Part shown: positions 1 through 9,034 of the stretch, in pieces
Layout of the letters: each line of letters begins with the position of its first letter
How positions within the stretch are numbered: position 1 is the first letter of the stretch
Source of the DNA: Candidatus Kaiserbacteria bacterium
Lineage (GTDB): Bacteria; Patescibacteriota; Minisyncoccia; Phycocordibacterales; Phycocordibacteraceae
Length of the DNA: 34,515 nucleotides
Direction: 5' to 3'
Assembly (NCBI GenBank): GCA_027451665.1
Contig: DAIDIW010000002.1
Coordinates: 112,251-146,765, forward strand
The notes under the pieces: model-generated
Told to the model about the DNA's origin: nothing
Seen by the model: only the letters and a program-made list of their open reading frames with translations
Databases searched by the model: none
Program-made: the position numbers and the translations under genes

Positions 1-488
1 TGGCGCCGGTGGTTGCGAGACCGCCGATTTCACCGTATGACTCGCTCGTCATCTCGGGAGGGACCGATGCGGGCATTTCCGACGGGATGGAAGTCTTCGG
101 TACTGGCGGCGTTCCGATCGGCGTAGTCTCCTCCGTGACGAATGCGTTCGCACGCGTAACGCTGTTTACTGCGCCTGGAGAATCGCTGGCCGCATGGGTC
201 GGCACTGCGCACGTACCGCTTACGATTTCGGGCGTGGGTGCGGGTGCCTTCACGGCCGAAGCGCCGCGCTCAGCGGGTTTTACGGAAGGGGAGACGGTCT
301 ACGCGCCGGGACCGGGCGCCCTCCCGGTCGGCACGATCGGCAGCCTTACGGGAGCAGCGGCTTCGCCCACGGTTACGGTGCATATCGTTCCGGCAACAAA
401 CCCGTTCTCGATCGCATACGTCGTGCTTCGCGACGCGGGTACGTCGCTCACGAGCGCGCTCACCTGCGCAAGCTCGACCGCGCTATGA
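1..488 (+). CDS. mreC: Rod shape-determining protein MreC-like, C-terminal part (5' end outside window)
   Basis: ORF open at window start; beta-rich C-terminal MreC-like sequence; followed immediately by a small membrane protein and a class B PBP (mreC-mreD-mrdA order). Confidence 0.6.
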   Translation, partial: APVVARPPISPYDSLVISGGTDAGISDGMEVFGTGGVPIGVVSSVTNAFARVTLFTAPGESLAAWVGTAHVPLTISGVGAGAFTAEAPRSAGFTEGETVYAPGPGALPVGTIGSLTGAAASPTVTVHIVPATNPFSIAYVVLRDAGTSLTSALTCASSTAL

Positions 489-745
489 GTGTGACAGCGC
501 GCGGCCTCTCGCTCGCCGCGACGCTTCTTGCGGTCTTCGTGCTCCCCTGGGTGATTCCTGCGCTTGCATCGCTTGCGCTCGCACTGTGGGTTCCGCTCGC
601 ACCGCTCTCGACGGGGCTTCTTTTCGATGCACTCTACTACGCTCCGCATGCCGCCCGCATACCGTGGGGGACGGTGCTCGGCCTTAGCGTCACGATTCTG
701 GCATATCTCGTGCGTGGGCGGCTTGCGGCGGGTATCATCGCATGA
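485..745 (+). CDS. mreD: Small hydrophobic protein in the MreD position
   Basis: ATGA overlap with upstream ORF; 86-aa TM-rich translation MSVTARGLSLAATLLAVFVLPWVIPALASLALALW...; position between mreC and mrdA. Confidence 0.5.
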   Translation: MSVTARGLSLAATLLAVFVLPWVIPALASLALALWVPLAPLSTGLLFDALYYAPHAARIPWGTVLGLSVTILAYLVRGRLAAGIIA

Positions 746-2457
746 TGCGGTTCTGGAGACCTAAGCGCCGTCATGATCCGGAAATCGCGCCGGACGAGAT
801 ATTCCTCGACGCTTCGAATGCGCCCGCCTTTGACCGGAGCCGTTTCGAGGGTAGGCTCGAGAAGCCGCTTCCGCCGTCTACCTATCGTCTCGTGGGCCTC
901 GGGCTCGGCCTCCTTTTTCTCATACTGAGCGTACGCAGCTTCACGCTCGAGGTGCTCGACGGCAGAGCCTACGCGGCAGAAAGTGCGCAGAACTCGCTCG
1001 CCGCGGAGACGCTCTTCGCGCCTCGAGGCGTCATCGAAGACAGGAATGGCGTCATTCTCGCACAGAATATCCAACTTGCCGATGGCAGTGTGCGGCGCTC
1101 CTACTCGATTCCGGGCATGGGCCAGATCATCGGGTACGTCTCCTACCCAAAGAAGGATGCGAGCGGAAACTATTACGACACAAAAGAAGTCGGTCTCGCA
1201 GGACTCGAAGCGGAATATAACAGCCTCTTGTCCGGGAAGAACGGCGAGATGCTCGTCGAGAGGGACGCGCTCGGTCGCGTGCGTTCGCAGGGCGTCATCG
1301 TGCCGGCACAGGACGGCAAGACGCTCACGCTTACGATTGACGCCGATCTCGAGAAGAAATTCGCTCAGGCCCTCAAGGATATCGTGCAGCAGGACGGATT
1401 CGTGGCCGGCGCAGGAGTCATCATGGATGTCCATAACGGCGAAGTGCGCGGCATCGTTTCCTATCCCTCCTACGACCCGAATGTCATGAGCCTCGGTGGC
1501 CCTGCAGCTACGATCGCCTCTTATAACAGCGACCCCGGGCATCCATTTCTCGATCATGCGGTGCAAGGCGTCTATACGCCGGGCTCTATCGTGAAGCCTC
1601 TAGAAGCGGTTGGAGCGCTTACTGACGGCGTCATCACCCCGTCGACGATTATTGACGATCCCGGCTATCTGAAAATTCCTGACCCGTATCATCCAGGAAA
1701 GTACTATCTCTACACCGGTTGGAAGGTGCTCGGACTCCTTGATGTGCGTCACGCCATCGCATGGTCTTCGGACATCTTCTTCTATACGGTCGCTGGCGGA
1801 TACAAGAATCAACAGGGACTCGGGATCGATCGTCTCGACCATTGGTATTACGAGTTCGGGCTCGGCAGCACGACCGGTATCGATCTTCCGGATGAGGCTT
1901 CAGGCGTCGTGCCGAGCCCTGCGTGGAAGGAGAAGGCTTTCGGACAACCGTGGTACCTTGGCGATACGTACTTCACCGGCATCGGACAGTATGCCATGCA
2001 GGTGACGCCTATGCAGATGGCTCGCGCGACCGCGGCCATCGCTAACAACGGGACGCTCTATACGCCAACGCTCCTCAAAGGGCAGCAGACTCCGTTCTCG
2101 ACCATACCCGGTGACCCGTGGGCTTTCCAGGTGGTGCGCGAGGGCATGCGTCTCGGCGTTACGACTGCGCTTGCACAGGCGATCAATCTCCCGTATCTCG
2201 CGGTGGCCGCGAAGACAGGCACCGCACAGGTGGGCGCGCAGAACCAGTATGACAACTCATGGGTGGAGGGGTTTTTCCCGTACGACAATCCGCAGTACTC
2301 GTTCTCGGTGGTGCTTGAACGCGGGCCGAATGGCAGCGGCGAGGACGCGGTGAAGGTCATGGCGGACCTCTTCGCGAAGCTCCACGCAGAAAACTCACCG
2401 TATACTGGCGGGACGTCGACCACGACTGACCAGATCGCCTCATCCACTTCCTCGTAA
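742..2457 (+). CDS. mrdA: Penicillin-binding protein 2 (class B transpeptidase)
   Basis: N-terminal TM, GSIVKP (SxxK), SSD, AAKTGTAQV (KTG) motifs; ATGA overlap with the mreD-like ORF. Confidence 0.88.
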   Translation: MMRFWRPKRRHDPEIAPDEIFLDASNAPAFDRSRFEGRLEKPLPPSTYRLVGLGLGLLFLILSVRSFTLEVLDGRAYAAESAQNSLAAETLFAPRGVIEDRNGVILAQNIQLADGSVRRSYSIPGMGQIIGYVSYPKKDASGNYYDTKEVGLAGLEAEYNSLLSGKNGEMLVERDALGRVRSQGVIVPAQDGKTLTLTIDADLEKKFAQALKDIVQQDGFVAGAGVIMDVHNGEVRGIVSYPSYDPNVMSLGGPAATIASYNSDPGHPFLDHAVQGVYTPGSIVKPLEAVGALTDGVITPSTIIDDPGYLKIPDPYHPGKYYLYTGWKVLGLLDVRHAIAWSSDIFFYTVAGGYKNQQGLGIDRLDHWYYEFGLGSTTGIDLPDEASGVVPSPAWKEKAFGQPWYLGDTYFTGIGQYAMQVTPMQMARATAAIANNGTLYTPTLLKGQQTPFSTIPGDPWAFQVVREGMRLGVTTALAQAINLPYLAVAAKTGTAQVGAQNQYDNSWVEGFFPYDNPQYSFSVVLERGPNGSGEDAVKVMADLFAKLHAENSPYTGGTSTTTDQIASSTSS

Positions 2458-2514
2458 GGCATCCTTGCGTATCCTCGCGGGGCAAGTACAATATCCACGA
2501 ATAAATCGCTACTC

Positions 2515-2988
2515 ATGGCCGAATCCCCAGAAACCGTCGTCTCGCAGGAAAAATTCGACGAAATGGTGCAGGAACTTGAACATTTAAAGACGGTGCGTCG
2601 AACCGAGATCGCGAAGAATCTCGAGTACGCGCGTTCGCTCGGCGACCTGTCAGAGAATGCCGAGTATCAGGAAGCGCGCGATCTACAAGCCGCTACCGAA
2701 GAACGTATCAAGAAGCTCGAAGAGCTCGTGAAGCACGCGAAGATCACGACTGAGAATAAGAAAAAGAATGAGGTCGGTTTCGGCTCGAAGGTTACGATCC
2801 GGAAGGAGGGGAGTCCGGATGCCCACGAATACACCATCGTAGGCAGCGAGGAAGCCGACATGCGCGTGAAGAAGCTCTCGCATGTCTCTCCGCTCGGCGC
2901 CGCGCTCATGGGCAGAAAGAAGGGCGACTCGTTCACCTTCGAGACGCCCGCAGGAAAGCAGACCTATACGGTCGAGAAGGTGGCATAG
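2515..2988 (+). CDS. greA: Transcription elongation factor GreA
   Basis: Coiled-coil N-terminus (LSENAEYQEARDLQAATEERIKKLEELVKHAKI) and GreA/B C-terminal domain (SPLGAALMGRKKGDSFTFETPAGKQTYTVEKV). Confidence 0.95.
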   Translation: MAESPETVVSQEKFDEMVQELEHLKTVRRTEIAKNLEYARSLGDLSENAEYQEARDLQAATEERIKKLEELVKHAKITTENKKKNEVGFGSKVTIRKEGSPDAHEYTIVGSEEADMRVKKLSHVSPLGAALMGRKKGDSFTFETPAGKQTYTVEKVA

Positions 2989-3018
2989 CGTCACTTAAGG
3001 CGCCGCTATTAGCCGCCG

Positions 3019-3042
3019 AGAGCCGTCCGCAAGGGCGGCTCT
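3019..3042 (+). terminator. Intrinsic terminator-like hairpin after greA
   Basis: AGAGCCGTCC-GCAA-GGGCGGCTCT followed by TTTC. Confidence 0.65.
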
Positions 3043-3090
3043 TTCATGTGTGTGTCGGTTCGTCGTGCGGGTTGTGGTAGGATTTGAGCG

Positions 3091-4659
3091 ATGTTTTGGG
3101 CAGACCGCATTGCGAACGAGATAAAGGACTCTCGTAAGCCGAAAAACGGCTCGCGTTTTGTTATACGAGACGAGAAGACGCTCTCGGGACGCGTCCATGT
3201 GGGCTCGATGCGCGGCGTAGCCATCCACGGTCTTGTCTCCGAGGCTCTCGCCGCGCAGGGAATCGAAAATGAGTATCGCTATGAGCTCAATGACTTCGAC
3301 CCGTTCGATGGCGTGCCGAGCTATCTCGATGCTGCGACGTACGAGCCGTATCTCGGCCTCCCGCTCTACAAGGTTCCGAGTCCGGAGGAGGGATTTGCGA
3401 ACTACGCAGAGTATTTCGGTGCTGAGTTCGTGGACGTGCAGAGGAAAGCGGGATTCTTTCCGTCGTACTATCGCGCAACTGAGCTCTACCAGTCGGGCAG
3501 GATGGATCCGTTCATTCGAATGGCGCTCGAAAGGGCGGCAGACGTGCGCCGTATCTTGAGGGAGGTTTCAGGCTCCGAGAAGGATGAGTCGTGGCTCCCT
3601 GTTTCGGTGGTATGCGAGAACTGCGGCAAGATCATGACGACGCGCGCGTATGATTTTGACGGCGAGACTGTCGGTTATGCTTGCGACTGGAATCCTGACG
3701 GCGCCAAGGCATGCGGGCATAAGGGCCGCGTGGCGCCGTGGAAGGGAGCCACGAAGCTCTTTTGGAAAGTGGATTGGGCGGCCAAGTGGGCGGTGAACGG
3801 CGTCGATATTGAGGGCGCGGGCAAGGATCATTCGACCAAAGGGGGTTCGCGCGATGTCGCGGCGCACATCGCTGCTGAGCTTTTCGACTACGAGAATCCG
3901 TTCGATGTGCCGTATGAGTTTTTCCTTATCGGCGGCAAGAAGATGTCTTCCTCGAAGGGGCGTGGCTCGAGCGCGAAAGACATGAGCGACCTCTTCCCGT
4001 CAGAGGTGTTCCGTCTCGCGCTTATTGGCAAGGATATAAATCAGCAGGTGGATGTGGACCCGGAAGGCGAGAGCGTGCCGCGTCTGTACGACTGGTACGA
4101 CGAACTCGCCGATGGCGTGAGTGCAGGCAAGGAGGACGATTACGCGAAGCTTTTCACGTATTGTCAGCTGCCTGACAAACGCGGAGGATTTGCGGTGCCA
4201 TGGCAAATGCGCTTCCGCGAGGTCGCGTTTGTCGTGCAGATGCCGCATCTGTCGCTCGAAGCCGAAGCCGAACGCGCGAAAGGTTCGACGATTACTCAGG
4301 ACGAAGTTGACGCGTTGAACGTACGAGCGCAGTACGCTCGCCATTGGATACGTACCTACGCGCCGCAAGAATTCTTGTATCAAGTGCAACTTACCATGCC
4401 GGACGTCCAACTCACTGAAGCGCAGCGGAAGGCGCTCGGGATGCTTGCGACGTTTATGGAGGAGGGAACGAAAGACGGCGATGTAATCCACGGAAAGCTT
4501 CACGCTCTTAAAGAGGAAGCGCCTATCGCGCCGAAGGACCTCTTTCAGGCGATATACGCGGTATTCCTCGGCCGCACCTCGGGACCGAAGGCCGGATGGT
4601 TCCTTGCAGGCCTGCCGCGAGAGTTCGTCGTCGCGCGGCTCGCAGAGGCGGCCCGATAA
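3091..4659 (+). CDS. lysS: Class I lysyl-tRNA synthetase
   Basis: HVGSMRG (HIGH-like), KMSSSKG signature and class I LysRS C-terminal region (LFPSEVFRLALIGKDINQQVDVDPEGESVPRLYDWYDE). Confidence 0.92.
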   Translation: MFWADRIANEIKDSRKPKNGSRFVIRDEKTLSGRVHVGSMRGVAIHGLVSEALAAQGIENEYRYELNDFDPFDGVPSYLDAATYEPYLGLPLYKVPSPEEGFANYAEYFGAEFVDVQRKAGFFPSYYRATELYQSGRMDPFIRMALERAADVRRILREVSGSEKDESWLPVSVVCENCGKIMTTRAYDFDGETVGYACDWNPDGAKACGHKGRVAPWKGATKLFWKVDWAAKWAVNGVDIEGAGKDHSTKGGSRDVAAHIAAELFDYENPFDVPYEFFLIGGKKMSSSKGRGSSAKDMSDLFPSEVFRLALIGKDINQQVDVDPEGESVPRLYDWYDELADGVSAGKEDDYAKLFTYCQLPDKRGGFAVPWQMRFREVAFVVQMPHLSLEAEAERAKGSTITQDEVDALNVRAQYARHWIRTYAPQEFLYQVQLTMPDVQLTEAQRKALGMLATFMEEGTKDGDVIHGKLHALKEEAPIAPKDLFQAIYAVFLGRTSGPKAGWFLAGLPREFVVARLAEAAR

Positions 4660-4685
4660 AAACGGCGGCCCTTAGGCCGCCGTTT
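4660..4685. terminator. Hairpin terminator between convergent genes
   Basis: AAACGGCGGCC-CTTA-GGCCGCCGTTT, perfect 11-bp stem. Confidence 0.75.
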
Positions 4686-4704
4686 CGTTATGTTCAGGAT
4701 TCTG

Positions 4705-5133
4705 CTATTCGATCGCATGCATCGCGGCTCCGATAGACGGATGCCAGATACGGCGTGTCGAGGCCCTGAGGCGCCGTTCCGTGCGTGCAAGACACTCATT
4801 CGTTTCTCGCATAGCGCTACGCAGACGCTCCAACTGTTCGCTCCGGATGAGTGCGCTTCTTGCATACTCTGGATTGAGCGCCACATGATATCGGGCGTCC
4901 GCTGCTTCCTTCGGGATGCGGATACCGCTCCGAAGGAAGCGTTGCGGACCCCAGCAGAGCATCTGGTGCCGGTAGCGGCCGTCCGGATTCCCGGTAAAGA
5001 TCGCCGCCGCGCCATCGGGGAATCGCGCGCCTCGCTCAAGCTGCGTCGTAACCGATATGAAATGCTTGCATGCCGCAAGCACGTCGGTCGCGTACAGGTC
5101 GTCATCGTACGCGCAGAACATTATTTCAGACAT
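4705..5133 (-). CDS. Hypothetical protein
   Basis: ORF with internal ATG (MSEIMFCAYDDDLYATDVLAACKHF...) preceded by a purine-rich SD-like GGGAGAG; flanked by two hairpin terminators. Confidence 0.6.
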   Translation of the reverse strand: MSEIMFCAYDDDLYATDVLAACKHFISVTTQLERGARFPDGAAAIFTGNPDGRYRHQMLCWGPQRFLRSGIRIPKEAADARYHVALNPEYARSALIRSEQLERLRSAMRETNECLARTERRLRASTRRIWHPSIGAAMHAIE

Positions 5134-5174
5134 TTTTCTCTCCCTGCTGATCAGATGAAAGGACAATCTATGAC

Positions 5175-5209
5175 GAAGCGAGCCCCCGGTTTGGTCGGGG
5201 GCTCGCTTC
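5175..5209. terminator. Strong hairpin (14-bp perfect stem)
   Basis: GAAGCGAGCCCCCG-GTTTGGT-CGGGGGCTCGCTTC. Confidence 0.75.
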
Positions 5210-5222
5210 AGATTTCTTCCGT

Positions 5223-5321
5223 CTAATTCCCTGGAGAAAGCTCAAGTGAGGCCCCGACCGCCGTACCGGCGAGGAGCGTAAGGGCGATAAGCCAGAGATA
5301 GCGGTTGGCGAACGCTTGCAT
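5223..5321 (-). CDS. 32-aa single-TM micropeptide, MQAFANRYLWLIALTLLAGTAVGASLELSPGN
   Basis: Below the ORF-track cutoff. On the - strand TTGACG (5353-5358), 17-nt spacer, TATGGT (5330-5335), 8 nt to ATG. Confidence 0.5.
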   Translation of the reverse strand: MQAFANRYLWLIALTLLAGTAVGASLELSPGN

Positions 5322-5398
5322 GTCGCCTAACCATACGCCACGCGCCACGCATCGTCAAAATGCGCGTGGCCCGGGCTGTGGATAACCGGGCGAGGAAA

Positions 5399-5454
5399 GT
5401 GGGTGGAAGTGTCATATACTTCTATATCAGTGGGACGAAGTGGAAAACGGGTGG
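5399..5454 (+). promoter_or_regulatory. Candidate MraZ operator (TGG-type direct repeats) and dcw promoter region
   Basis: TGG(G/A) at 5400, 5431, 5441 and 5452 (last three with about 10-11 nt period); TATACT -10-like at 5415-5420; immediately upstream of mraZ. Confidence 0.5.
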
Positions 5455-5489
5455 TGGCCCGATTCCTGCTCCTCCTCACGTCCACCACT

Positions 5490-5912
5490 ATGTTCATCGG
5501 CGAATACACGCATAGGCTCGATCCGAAGAACCGGCTATCTCTTCCGGCAAGGTTCCGTAAGGATCTCGGGAAGTCAGTCGTGCTCACGCGCGGTCTCGAT
5601 CACTGTCTGTACGTGTACCCGAAGAAGGATTGGACGGAAGAGGCGAGACGCCATGCGGCACATGCGAGCGGTACGAAAGCAGGACGTGGACTCGCGCGTC
5701 TTTTTCTTGCTGGCGCGATGGAAGCAGAGGTCGACAGCGCCGGGCGCATCCTCATCCCGGATCATCTGAAGGGCTTCGCGGATTTGAAGACTAAGGCAGT
5801 TGTCGCAGGCGTCGCGAGCCGGGTAGAGATCTGGGACGAGAACGCGTGGAAGAAGTACACCGCGGCAATTGAGCGCGATGCGGATTCGTACGCCGAGTCG
5901 CTCGGCAACTGA
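5490..5912 (+). CDS. mraZ: Transcriptional regulator MraZ
   Basis: MFIGEYTHRLDPKNRLSLPARFRKDLG; duplicated SpoVT/AbrB-like fold (SAGRILIPDHLKGFADL); start chosen at the internal ATG. Confidence 0.94.
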   Translation: MFIGEYTHRLDPKNRLSLPARFRKDLGKSVVLTRGLDHCLYVYPKKDWTEEARRHAAHASGTKAGRGLARLFLAGAMEAEVDSAGRILIPDHLKGFADLKTKAVVAGVASRVEIWDENAWKKYTAAIERDADSYAESLGN

Positions 5913-5916
5913 TCAT

Positions 5917-6867
5917 ATGGAAGCGAAACACGAGAGCGTACTCATGGAGGAAGTCCTTAAGGCGCTCGACGTGCAACGTTCCGACGTGGTCGTAGACGGG
6001 ACGCTTGGCGGAGCCGGTCATTTCGCGCGACTCCTCGCGCAGCTTGGGTCCGATGGTGTCATCGTTGGCATCGACGCCGATCCCGAAGCGGTTCATCGCG
6101 GACGGGCGGTGTATGCCGAAGATCGACGTGCCGACCGGCCCGTCGCGCATCTCGTCAATGATAATTTCCGGAATCTGACCCATATACTCGAGCGCCTTGG
6201 CCTCGGTTCGGTAGATAAGGTGTTGCTCGATCTCGGCTGGAGCGGTTTCCAGATCGCAGGCACGCGGGGCTTCTCGTTCCAGAAGGATGAACCGCTCCTT
6301 ATGACGTACGGCGCGGAAGGGGAGACAGCCGCTGATATCGTGAACGGCATGGAGGAGGACGCCCTCGCCGACCTCATCTACACCTATGGGGAAGAGCGCT
6401 TCTCGCGCGGAATCGCGCGCGCGATCGTTGAGCAGCGTAAAGCGGAAAGAATCTTGACGACAAGCGCGCTCGTGGCTGCCGTCACGAAGGGTACGCCACG
6501 CTGGTACCACGAACGCAAGGTGCATCCGGCAACGAAGACCTTTCAGGCGCTGCGTATCGCCGTAAACGACGAACTTGGAGCGCTTCGCGAGGGAATCGCA
6601 GCCGCGCTCACTGCACTTACGCCGGGCGGCAAGCTCGCAATCATCACGTTCCACTCAATCGAAGATCGCGTCGTGAAGAACGCGTTGCGTGACGCGGCCT
6701 ATGCGGGTCTTGGATCACTTTCGCCAAAGAAGCCGATCGTGCCAACTCGAGGTGAAGTGGTAGCGAACCGCCGTGCGCGCAGCGCGAAGCTTCGCGTGTT
6801 TGAGCGCTGTAACGCCAGTACCTGTCACGAAGCCGCAATGAACGCACATGACTATGCCTATGTTTGA
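5917..6867 (+). CDS. rsmH: 16S rRNA (cytosine1402-N4)-methyltransferase RsmH
   Basis: HESVLMEEVLKAL, DGTLGGAGH, FHSIEDRVVK motifs; follows mraZ. Confidence 0.95.
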   Translation: MEAKHESVLMEEVLKALDVQRSDVVVDGTLGGAGHFARLLAQLGSDGVIVGIDADPEAVHRGRAVYAEDRRADRPVAHLVNDNFRNLTHILERLGLGSVDKVLLDLGWSGFQIAGTRGFSFQKDEPLLMTYGAEGETAADIVNGMEEDALADLIYTYGEERFSRGIARAIVEQRKAERILTTSALVAAVTKGTPRWYHERKVHPATKTFQALRIAVNDELGALREGIAAALTALTPGGKLAIITFHSIEDRVVKNALRDAAYAGLGSLSPKKPIVPTRGEVVANRRARSAKLRVFERCNASTCHEAAMNAHDYAYV

Positions 6868-7273
6868 TATCATCCGAACCGCGCCTGTTTCCGCCCCATC
6901 TGTCCGCTTTACGTCGGCCATACGCCCGCCGGAACGTCGCACCCGTTCGCGCAAGCTTGCGCAGATGGGTGGAGCGTTCCGTACCGCGCTTTCCCGAATG
7001 ACGGCTTTGTCTCCAGTGAAGGCGGCTGCCGTGCTGGTTGCTTTCCTTGCTATCGCATATATCGGACTCATTGCCGTCGTGATGAGTTATGCGGCGAGCA
7101 CGATTGATTTCGCGCAGAATGTGCGAAACGACGAAGCGCATGTGTCGCAGCTCGAAGCGAGCTATCTAAATCAAATCGCCTCGATTACCGATACGAATTA
7201 CACGGCACTCGGCTACGTAAAGCCAGCGGTCATAGCCTATGTCCCCTCGGCACAAGCCACAGCGCTTAGATAA
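6848..7273 (+). CDS. ftsL: FtsL-like small membrane protein
   Basis: Single TM plus extracytoplasmic helix-like segment; position between rsmH and ftsI. Confidence 0.55.
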   Translation: MTMPMFDIIRTAPVSAPSVRFTSAIRPPERRTRSRKLAQMGGAFRTALSRMTALSPVKAAAVLVAFLAIAYIGLIAVVMSYAASTIDFAQNVRNDEAHVSQLEASYLNQIASITDTNYTALGYVKPAVIAYVPSAQATALR

Positions 7274-7291
7274 TGTGCGAGAATAGCGGAC

Positions 7292-9034
7292 ATGCGCGCG
7301 CAGTTCCGATTCCGCATCAGGCTCATCCTCGGCGGCATCATCGTACTCGCGCTCCTCGTGCTGTTGCGCCTTTATTTCGTGCAGATCGTGTACGGTGCAG
7401 ATTACTCGGCTAAGGCTGACGCGCAGTTCACGTCGGGCGACAGCGGCCTCTTTGACCGTGGTTCCATATACTTTACGCGCAAGGACGGCACGCTTATAAG
7501 CGCGGCAACGCTTGCGAGTGGTTTTCTTGTCGCGATCAATCCGCAAACGCTCACAAATCCGGAGGCGGCATATCAGGCGATCTATCAGGTGGCTTCGTCG
7601 ACCATGCCCGCACACGGTGCGTTCATCGCGGACGCAGCAAAGACGCAGCAGGTATACATTGAGGTCGCGCATCATCTTTCTGACGCCGCCGGCACGCAGC
7701 TTGCGCAAGAGAACATTCCGGGCGTCGAGGTGCTGCGTGAACGCTGGCGCTACTATCCGGGCGGCGACCTTGCGGCGCACGCCATCGGCGTTGTGGGATA
7801 CGGTGCTGGGAATACGCTCACCGGCCAGTCTGGGCTAGAGGCTGAGTACAATGAGACGCTAACGCGCAACGGAAACAATCTGTATAAGAATTTCTTTGCC
7901 CAGATATTCTCGAATCTCGGGAATCTCCTCGTGAATGCGCGCAGCGCGCGCGAGGGCGACATAATCACGACTATCGAGCCTGAGGTGGAGACGAGGCTCG
8001 TCGCCGATCTTGCGGCGGCGAATTCTCAATACTCGAGCAATACCACGGGCGGCATCATCATGGAACCGAAGACGGGCGCAATCATCGCCCTCGGCACCTA
8101 CCCGACGTTCAATCTGAATGACCTCACGGCCACCGATTCTTCCCAGCTTGCCAATCCGCTCGTCGAGCATGTGTATGAATTCGGCTCGATCATGAAGCCG
8201 ATTACGATGGCAAGCGCGCTTACCGCGGGCGCCGTGCAACCCGATACTACCTACAATGACACGGGGTGTATCCATGTTGACGGCGACCGCATCTGCAATT
8301 GGAATTATCACGCCTATGGCGTAATCCCGATGCTTGACATCATCAAGTATTCATTGAACGTTGGCGCCTCATTCGTCGCTGAGCAGCTGGGGCAGGACCG
8401 TTTCCGCCAATACTTCACCAAGATATTCGGTACGAAGACAGGCATAGATCTGCCGAATGAGACCGATGCGCTCATTAGCAATCTGTATAAGCCGCAGCAG
8501 ATCTACTACGACACGGCCTCCTTCGGCGAGGGTATTGCAGTAACGCCGATACAGATGATCCGCGCGCTCGGCGCGGTAGCGAACGGTGGTACCATGGTCA
8601 CGCCGCATCTGGTTTCGGCCATTCAGCTCGACAATGGGGTCACTCGTACGCTCGACTGGAGCAAGACCGTACCAATCTTCACGCCGGCAGCGGCGCGGGA
8701 GACTACGGTTATGATGGACGCGCTTTGGGACGACGAGCTCGCGGGCGGGAAAGTGAAGATTCCTACCATGAGCGTTGCTGCGAAAACCGGAACCGCTCAG
8801 TTGCCGACGCCGACCGGCACATACTACAACAATCGATTTCTTGATTCCGAAGTCGCGTTCTTCCCCTCGTTTAATCCACGATTTATCATTTTGCTCTATA
8901 CGGTGGATCCGAAGCACACTATTTATGCAGCGGACTCGCTAACCCCGGCCTTGAACGACCTTGTCCATTTTCTCATAGACTATTACGCTGTACCTCCTGA
9001 CCGCGGCTTCGCGACCAGTACCCCCCCTTCATGA
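7292..9034 (+). CDS. ftsI: Penicillin-binding protein, FtsI/PBP3 type
   Basis: N-terminal TM, FGSIMKP (SxxK), SLN, AAKTGTAQL motifs; dcw position. Confidence 0.88.
   Translation: MRAQFRFRIRLILGGIIVLALLVLLRLYFVQIVYGADYSAKADAQFTSGDSGLFDRGSIYFTRKDGTLISAATLASGFLVAINPQTLTNPEAAYQAIYQVASSTMPAHGAFIADAAKTQQVYIEVAHHLSDAAGTQLAQENIPGVEVLRERWRYYPGGDLAAHAIGVVGYGAGNTLTGQSGLEAEYNETLTRNGNNLYKNFFAQIFSNLGNLLVNARSAREGDIITTIEPEVETRLVADLAAANSQYSSNTTGGIIMEPKTGAIIALGTYPTFNLNDLTATDSSQLANPLVEHVYEFGSIMKPITMASALTAGAVQPDTTYNDTGCIHVDGDRICNWNYHAYGVIPMLDIIKYSLNVGASFVAEQLGQDRFRQYFTKIFGTKTGIDLPNETDALISNLYKPQQIYYDTASFGEGIAVTPIQMIRALGAVANGGTMVTPHLVSAIQLDNGVTRTLDWSKTVPIFTPAAARETTVMMDALWDDELAGGKVKIPTMSVAAKTGTAQLPTPTGTYYNNRFLDSEVAFFPSFNPRFIILLYTVDPKHTIYAADSLTPALNDLVHFLIDYYAVPPDRGFATSTPPS

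Noticed and set aside
637-1566. 309-aa - strand ORF opposite mrdA
   Set aside because: Antisense shadow ORF in a high-GC coding region; the + strand frame has unambiguous PBP motifs.
5403-5490. N-terminal extension of MraZ (MEVSYTSISVGRSGKR...)
   Set aside because: Canonical MraZ begins MFIGEY; the extension overlaps the promoter/operator repeats.
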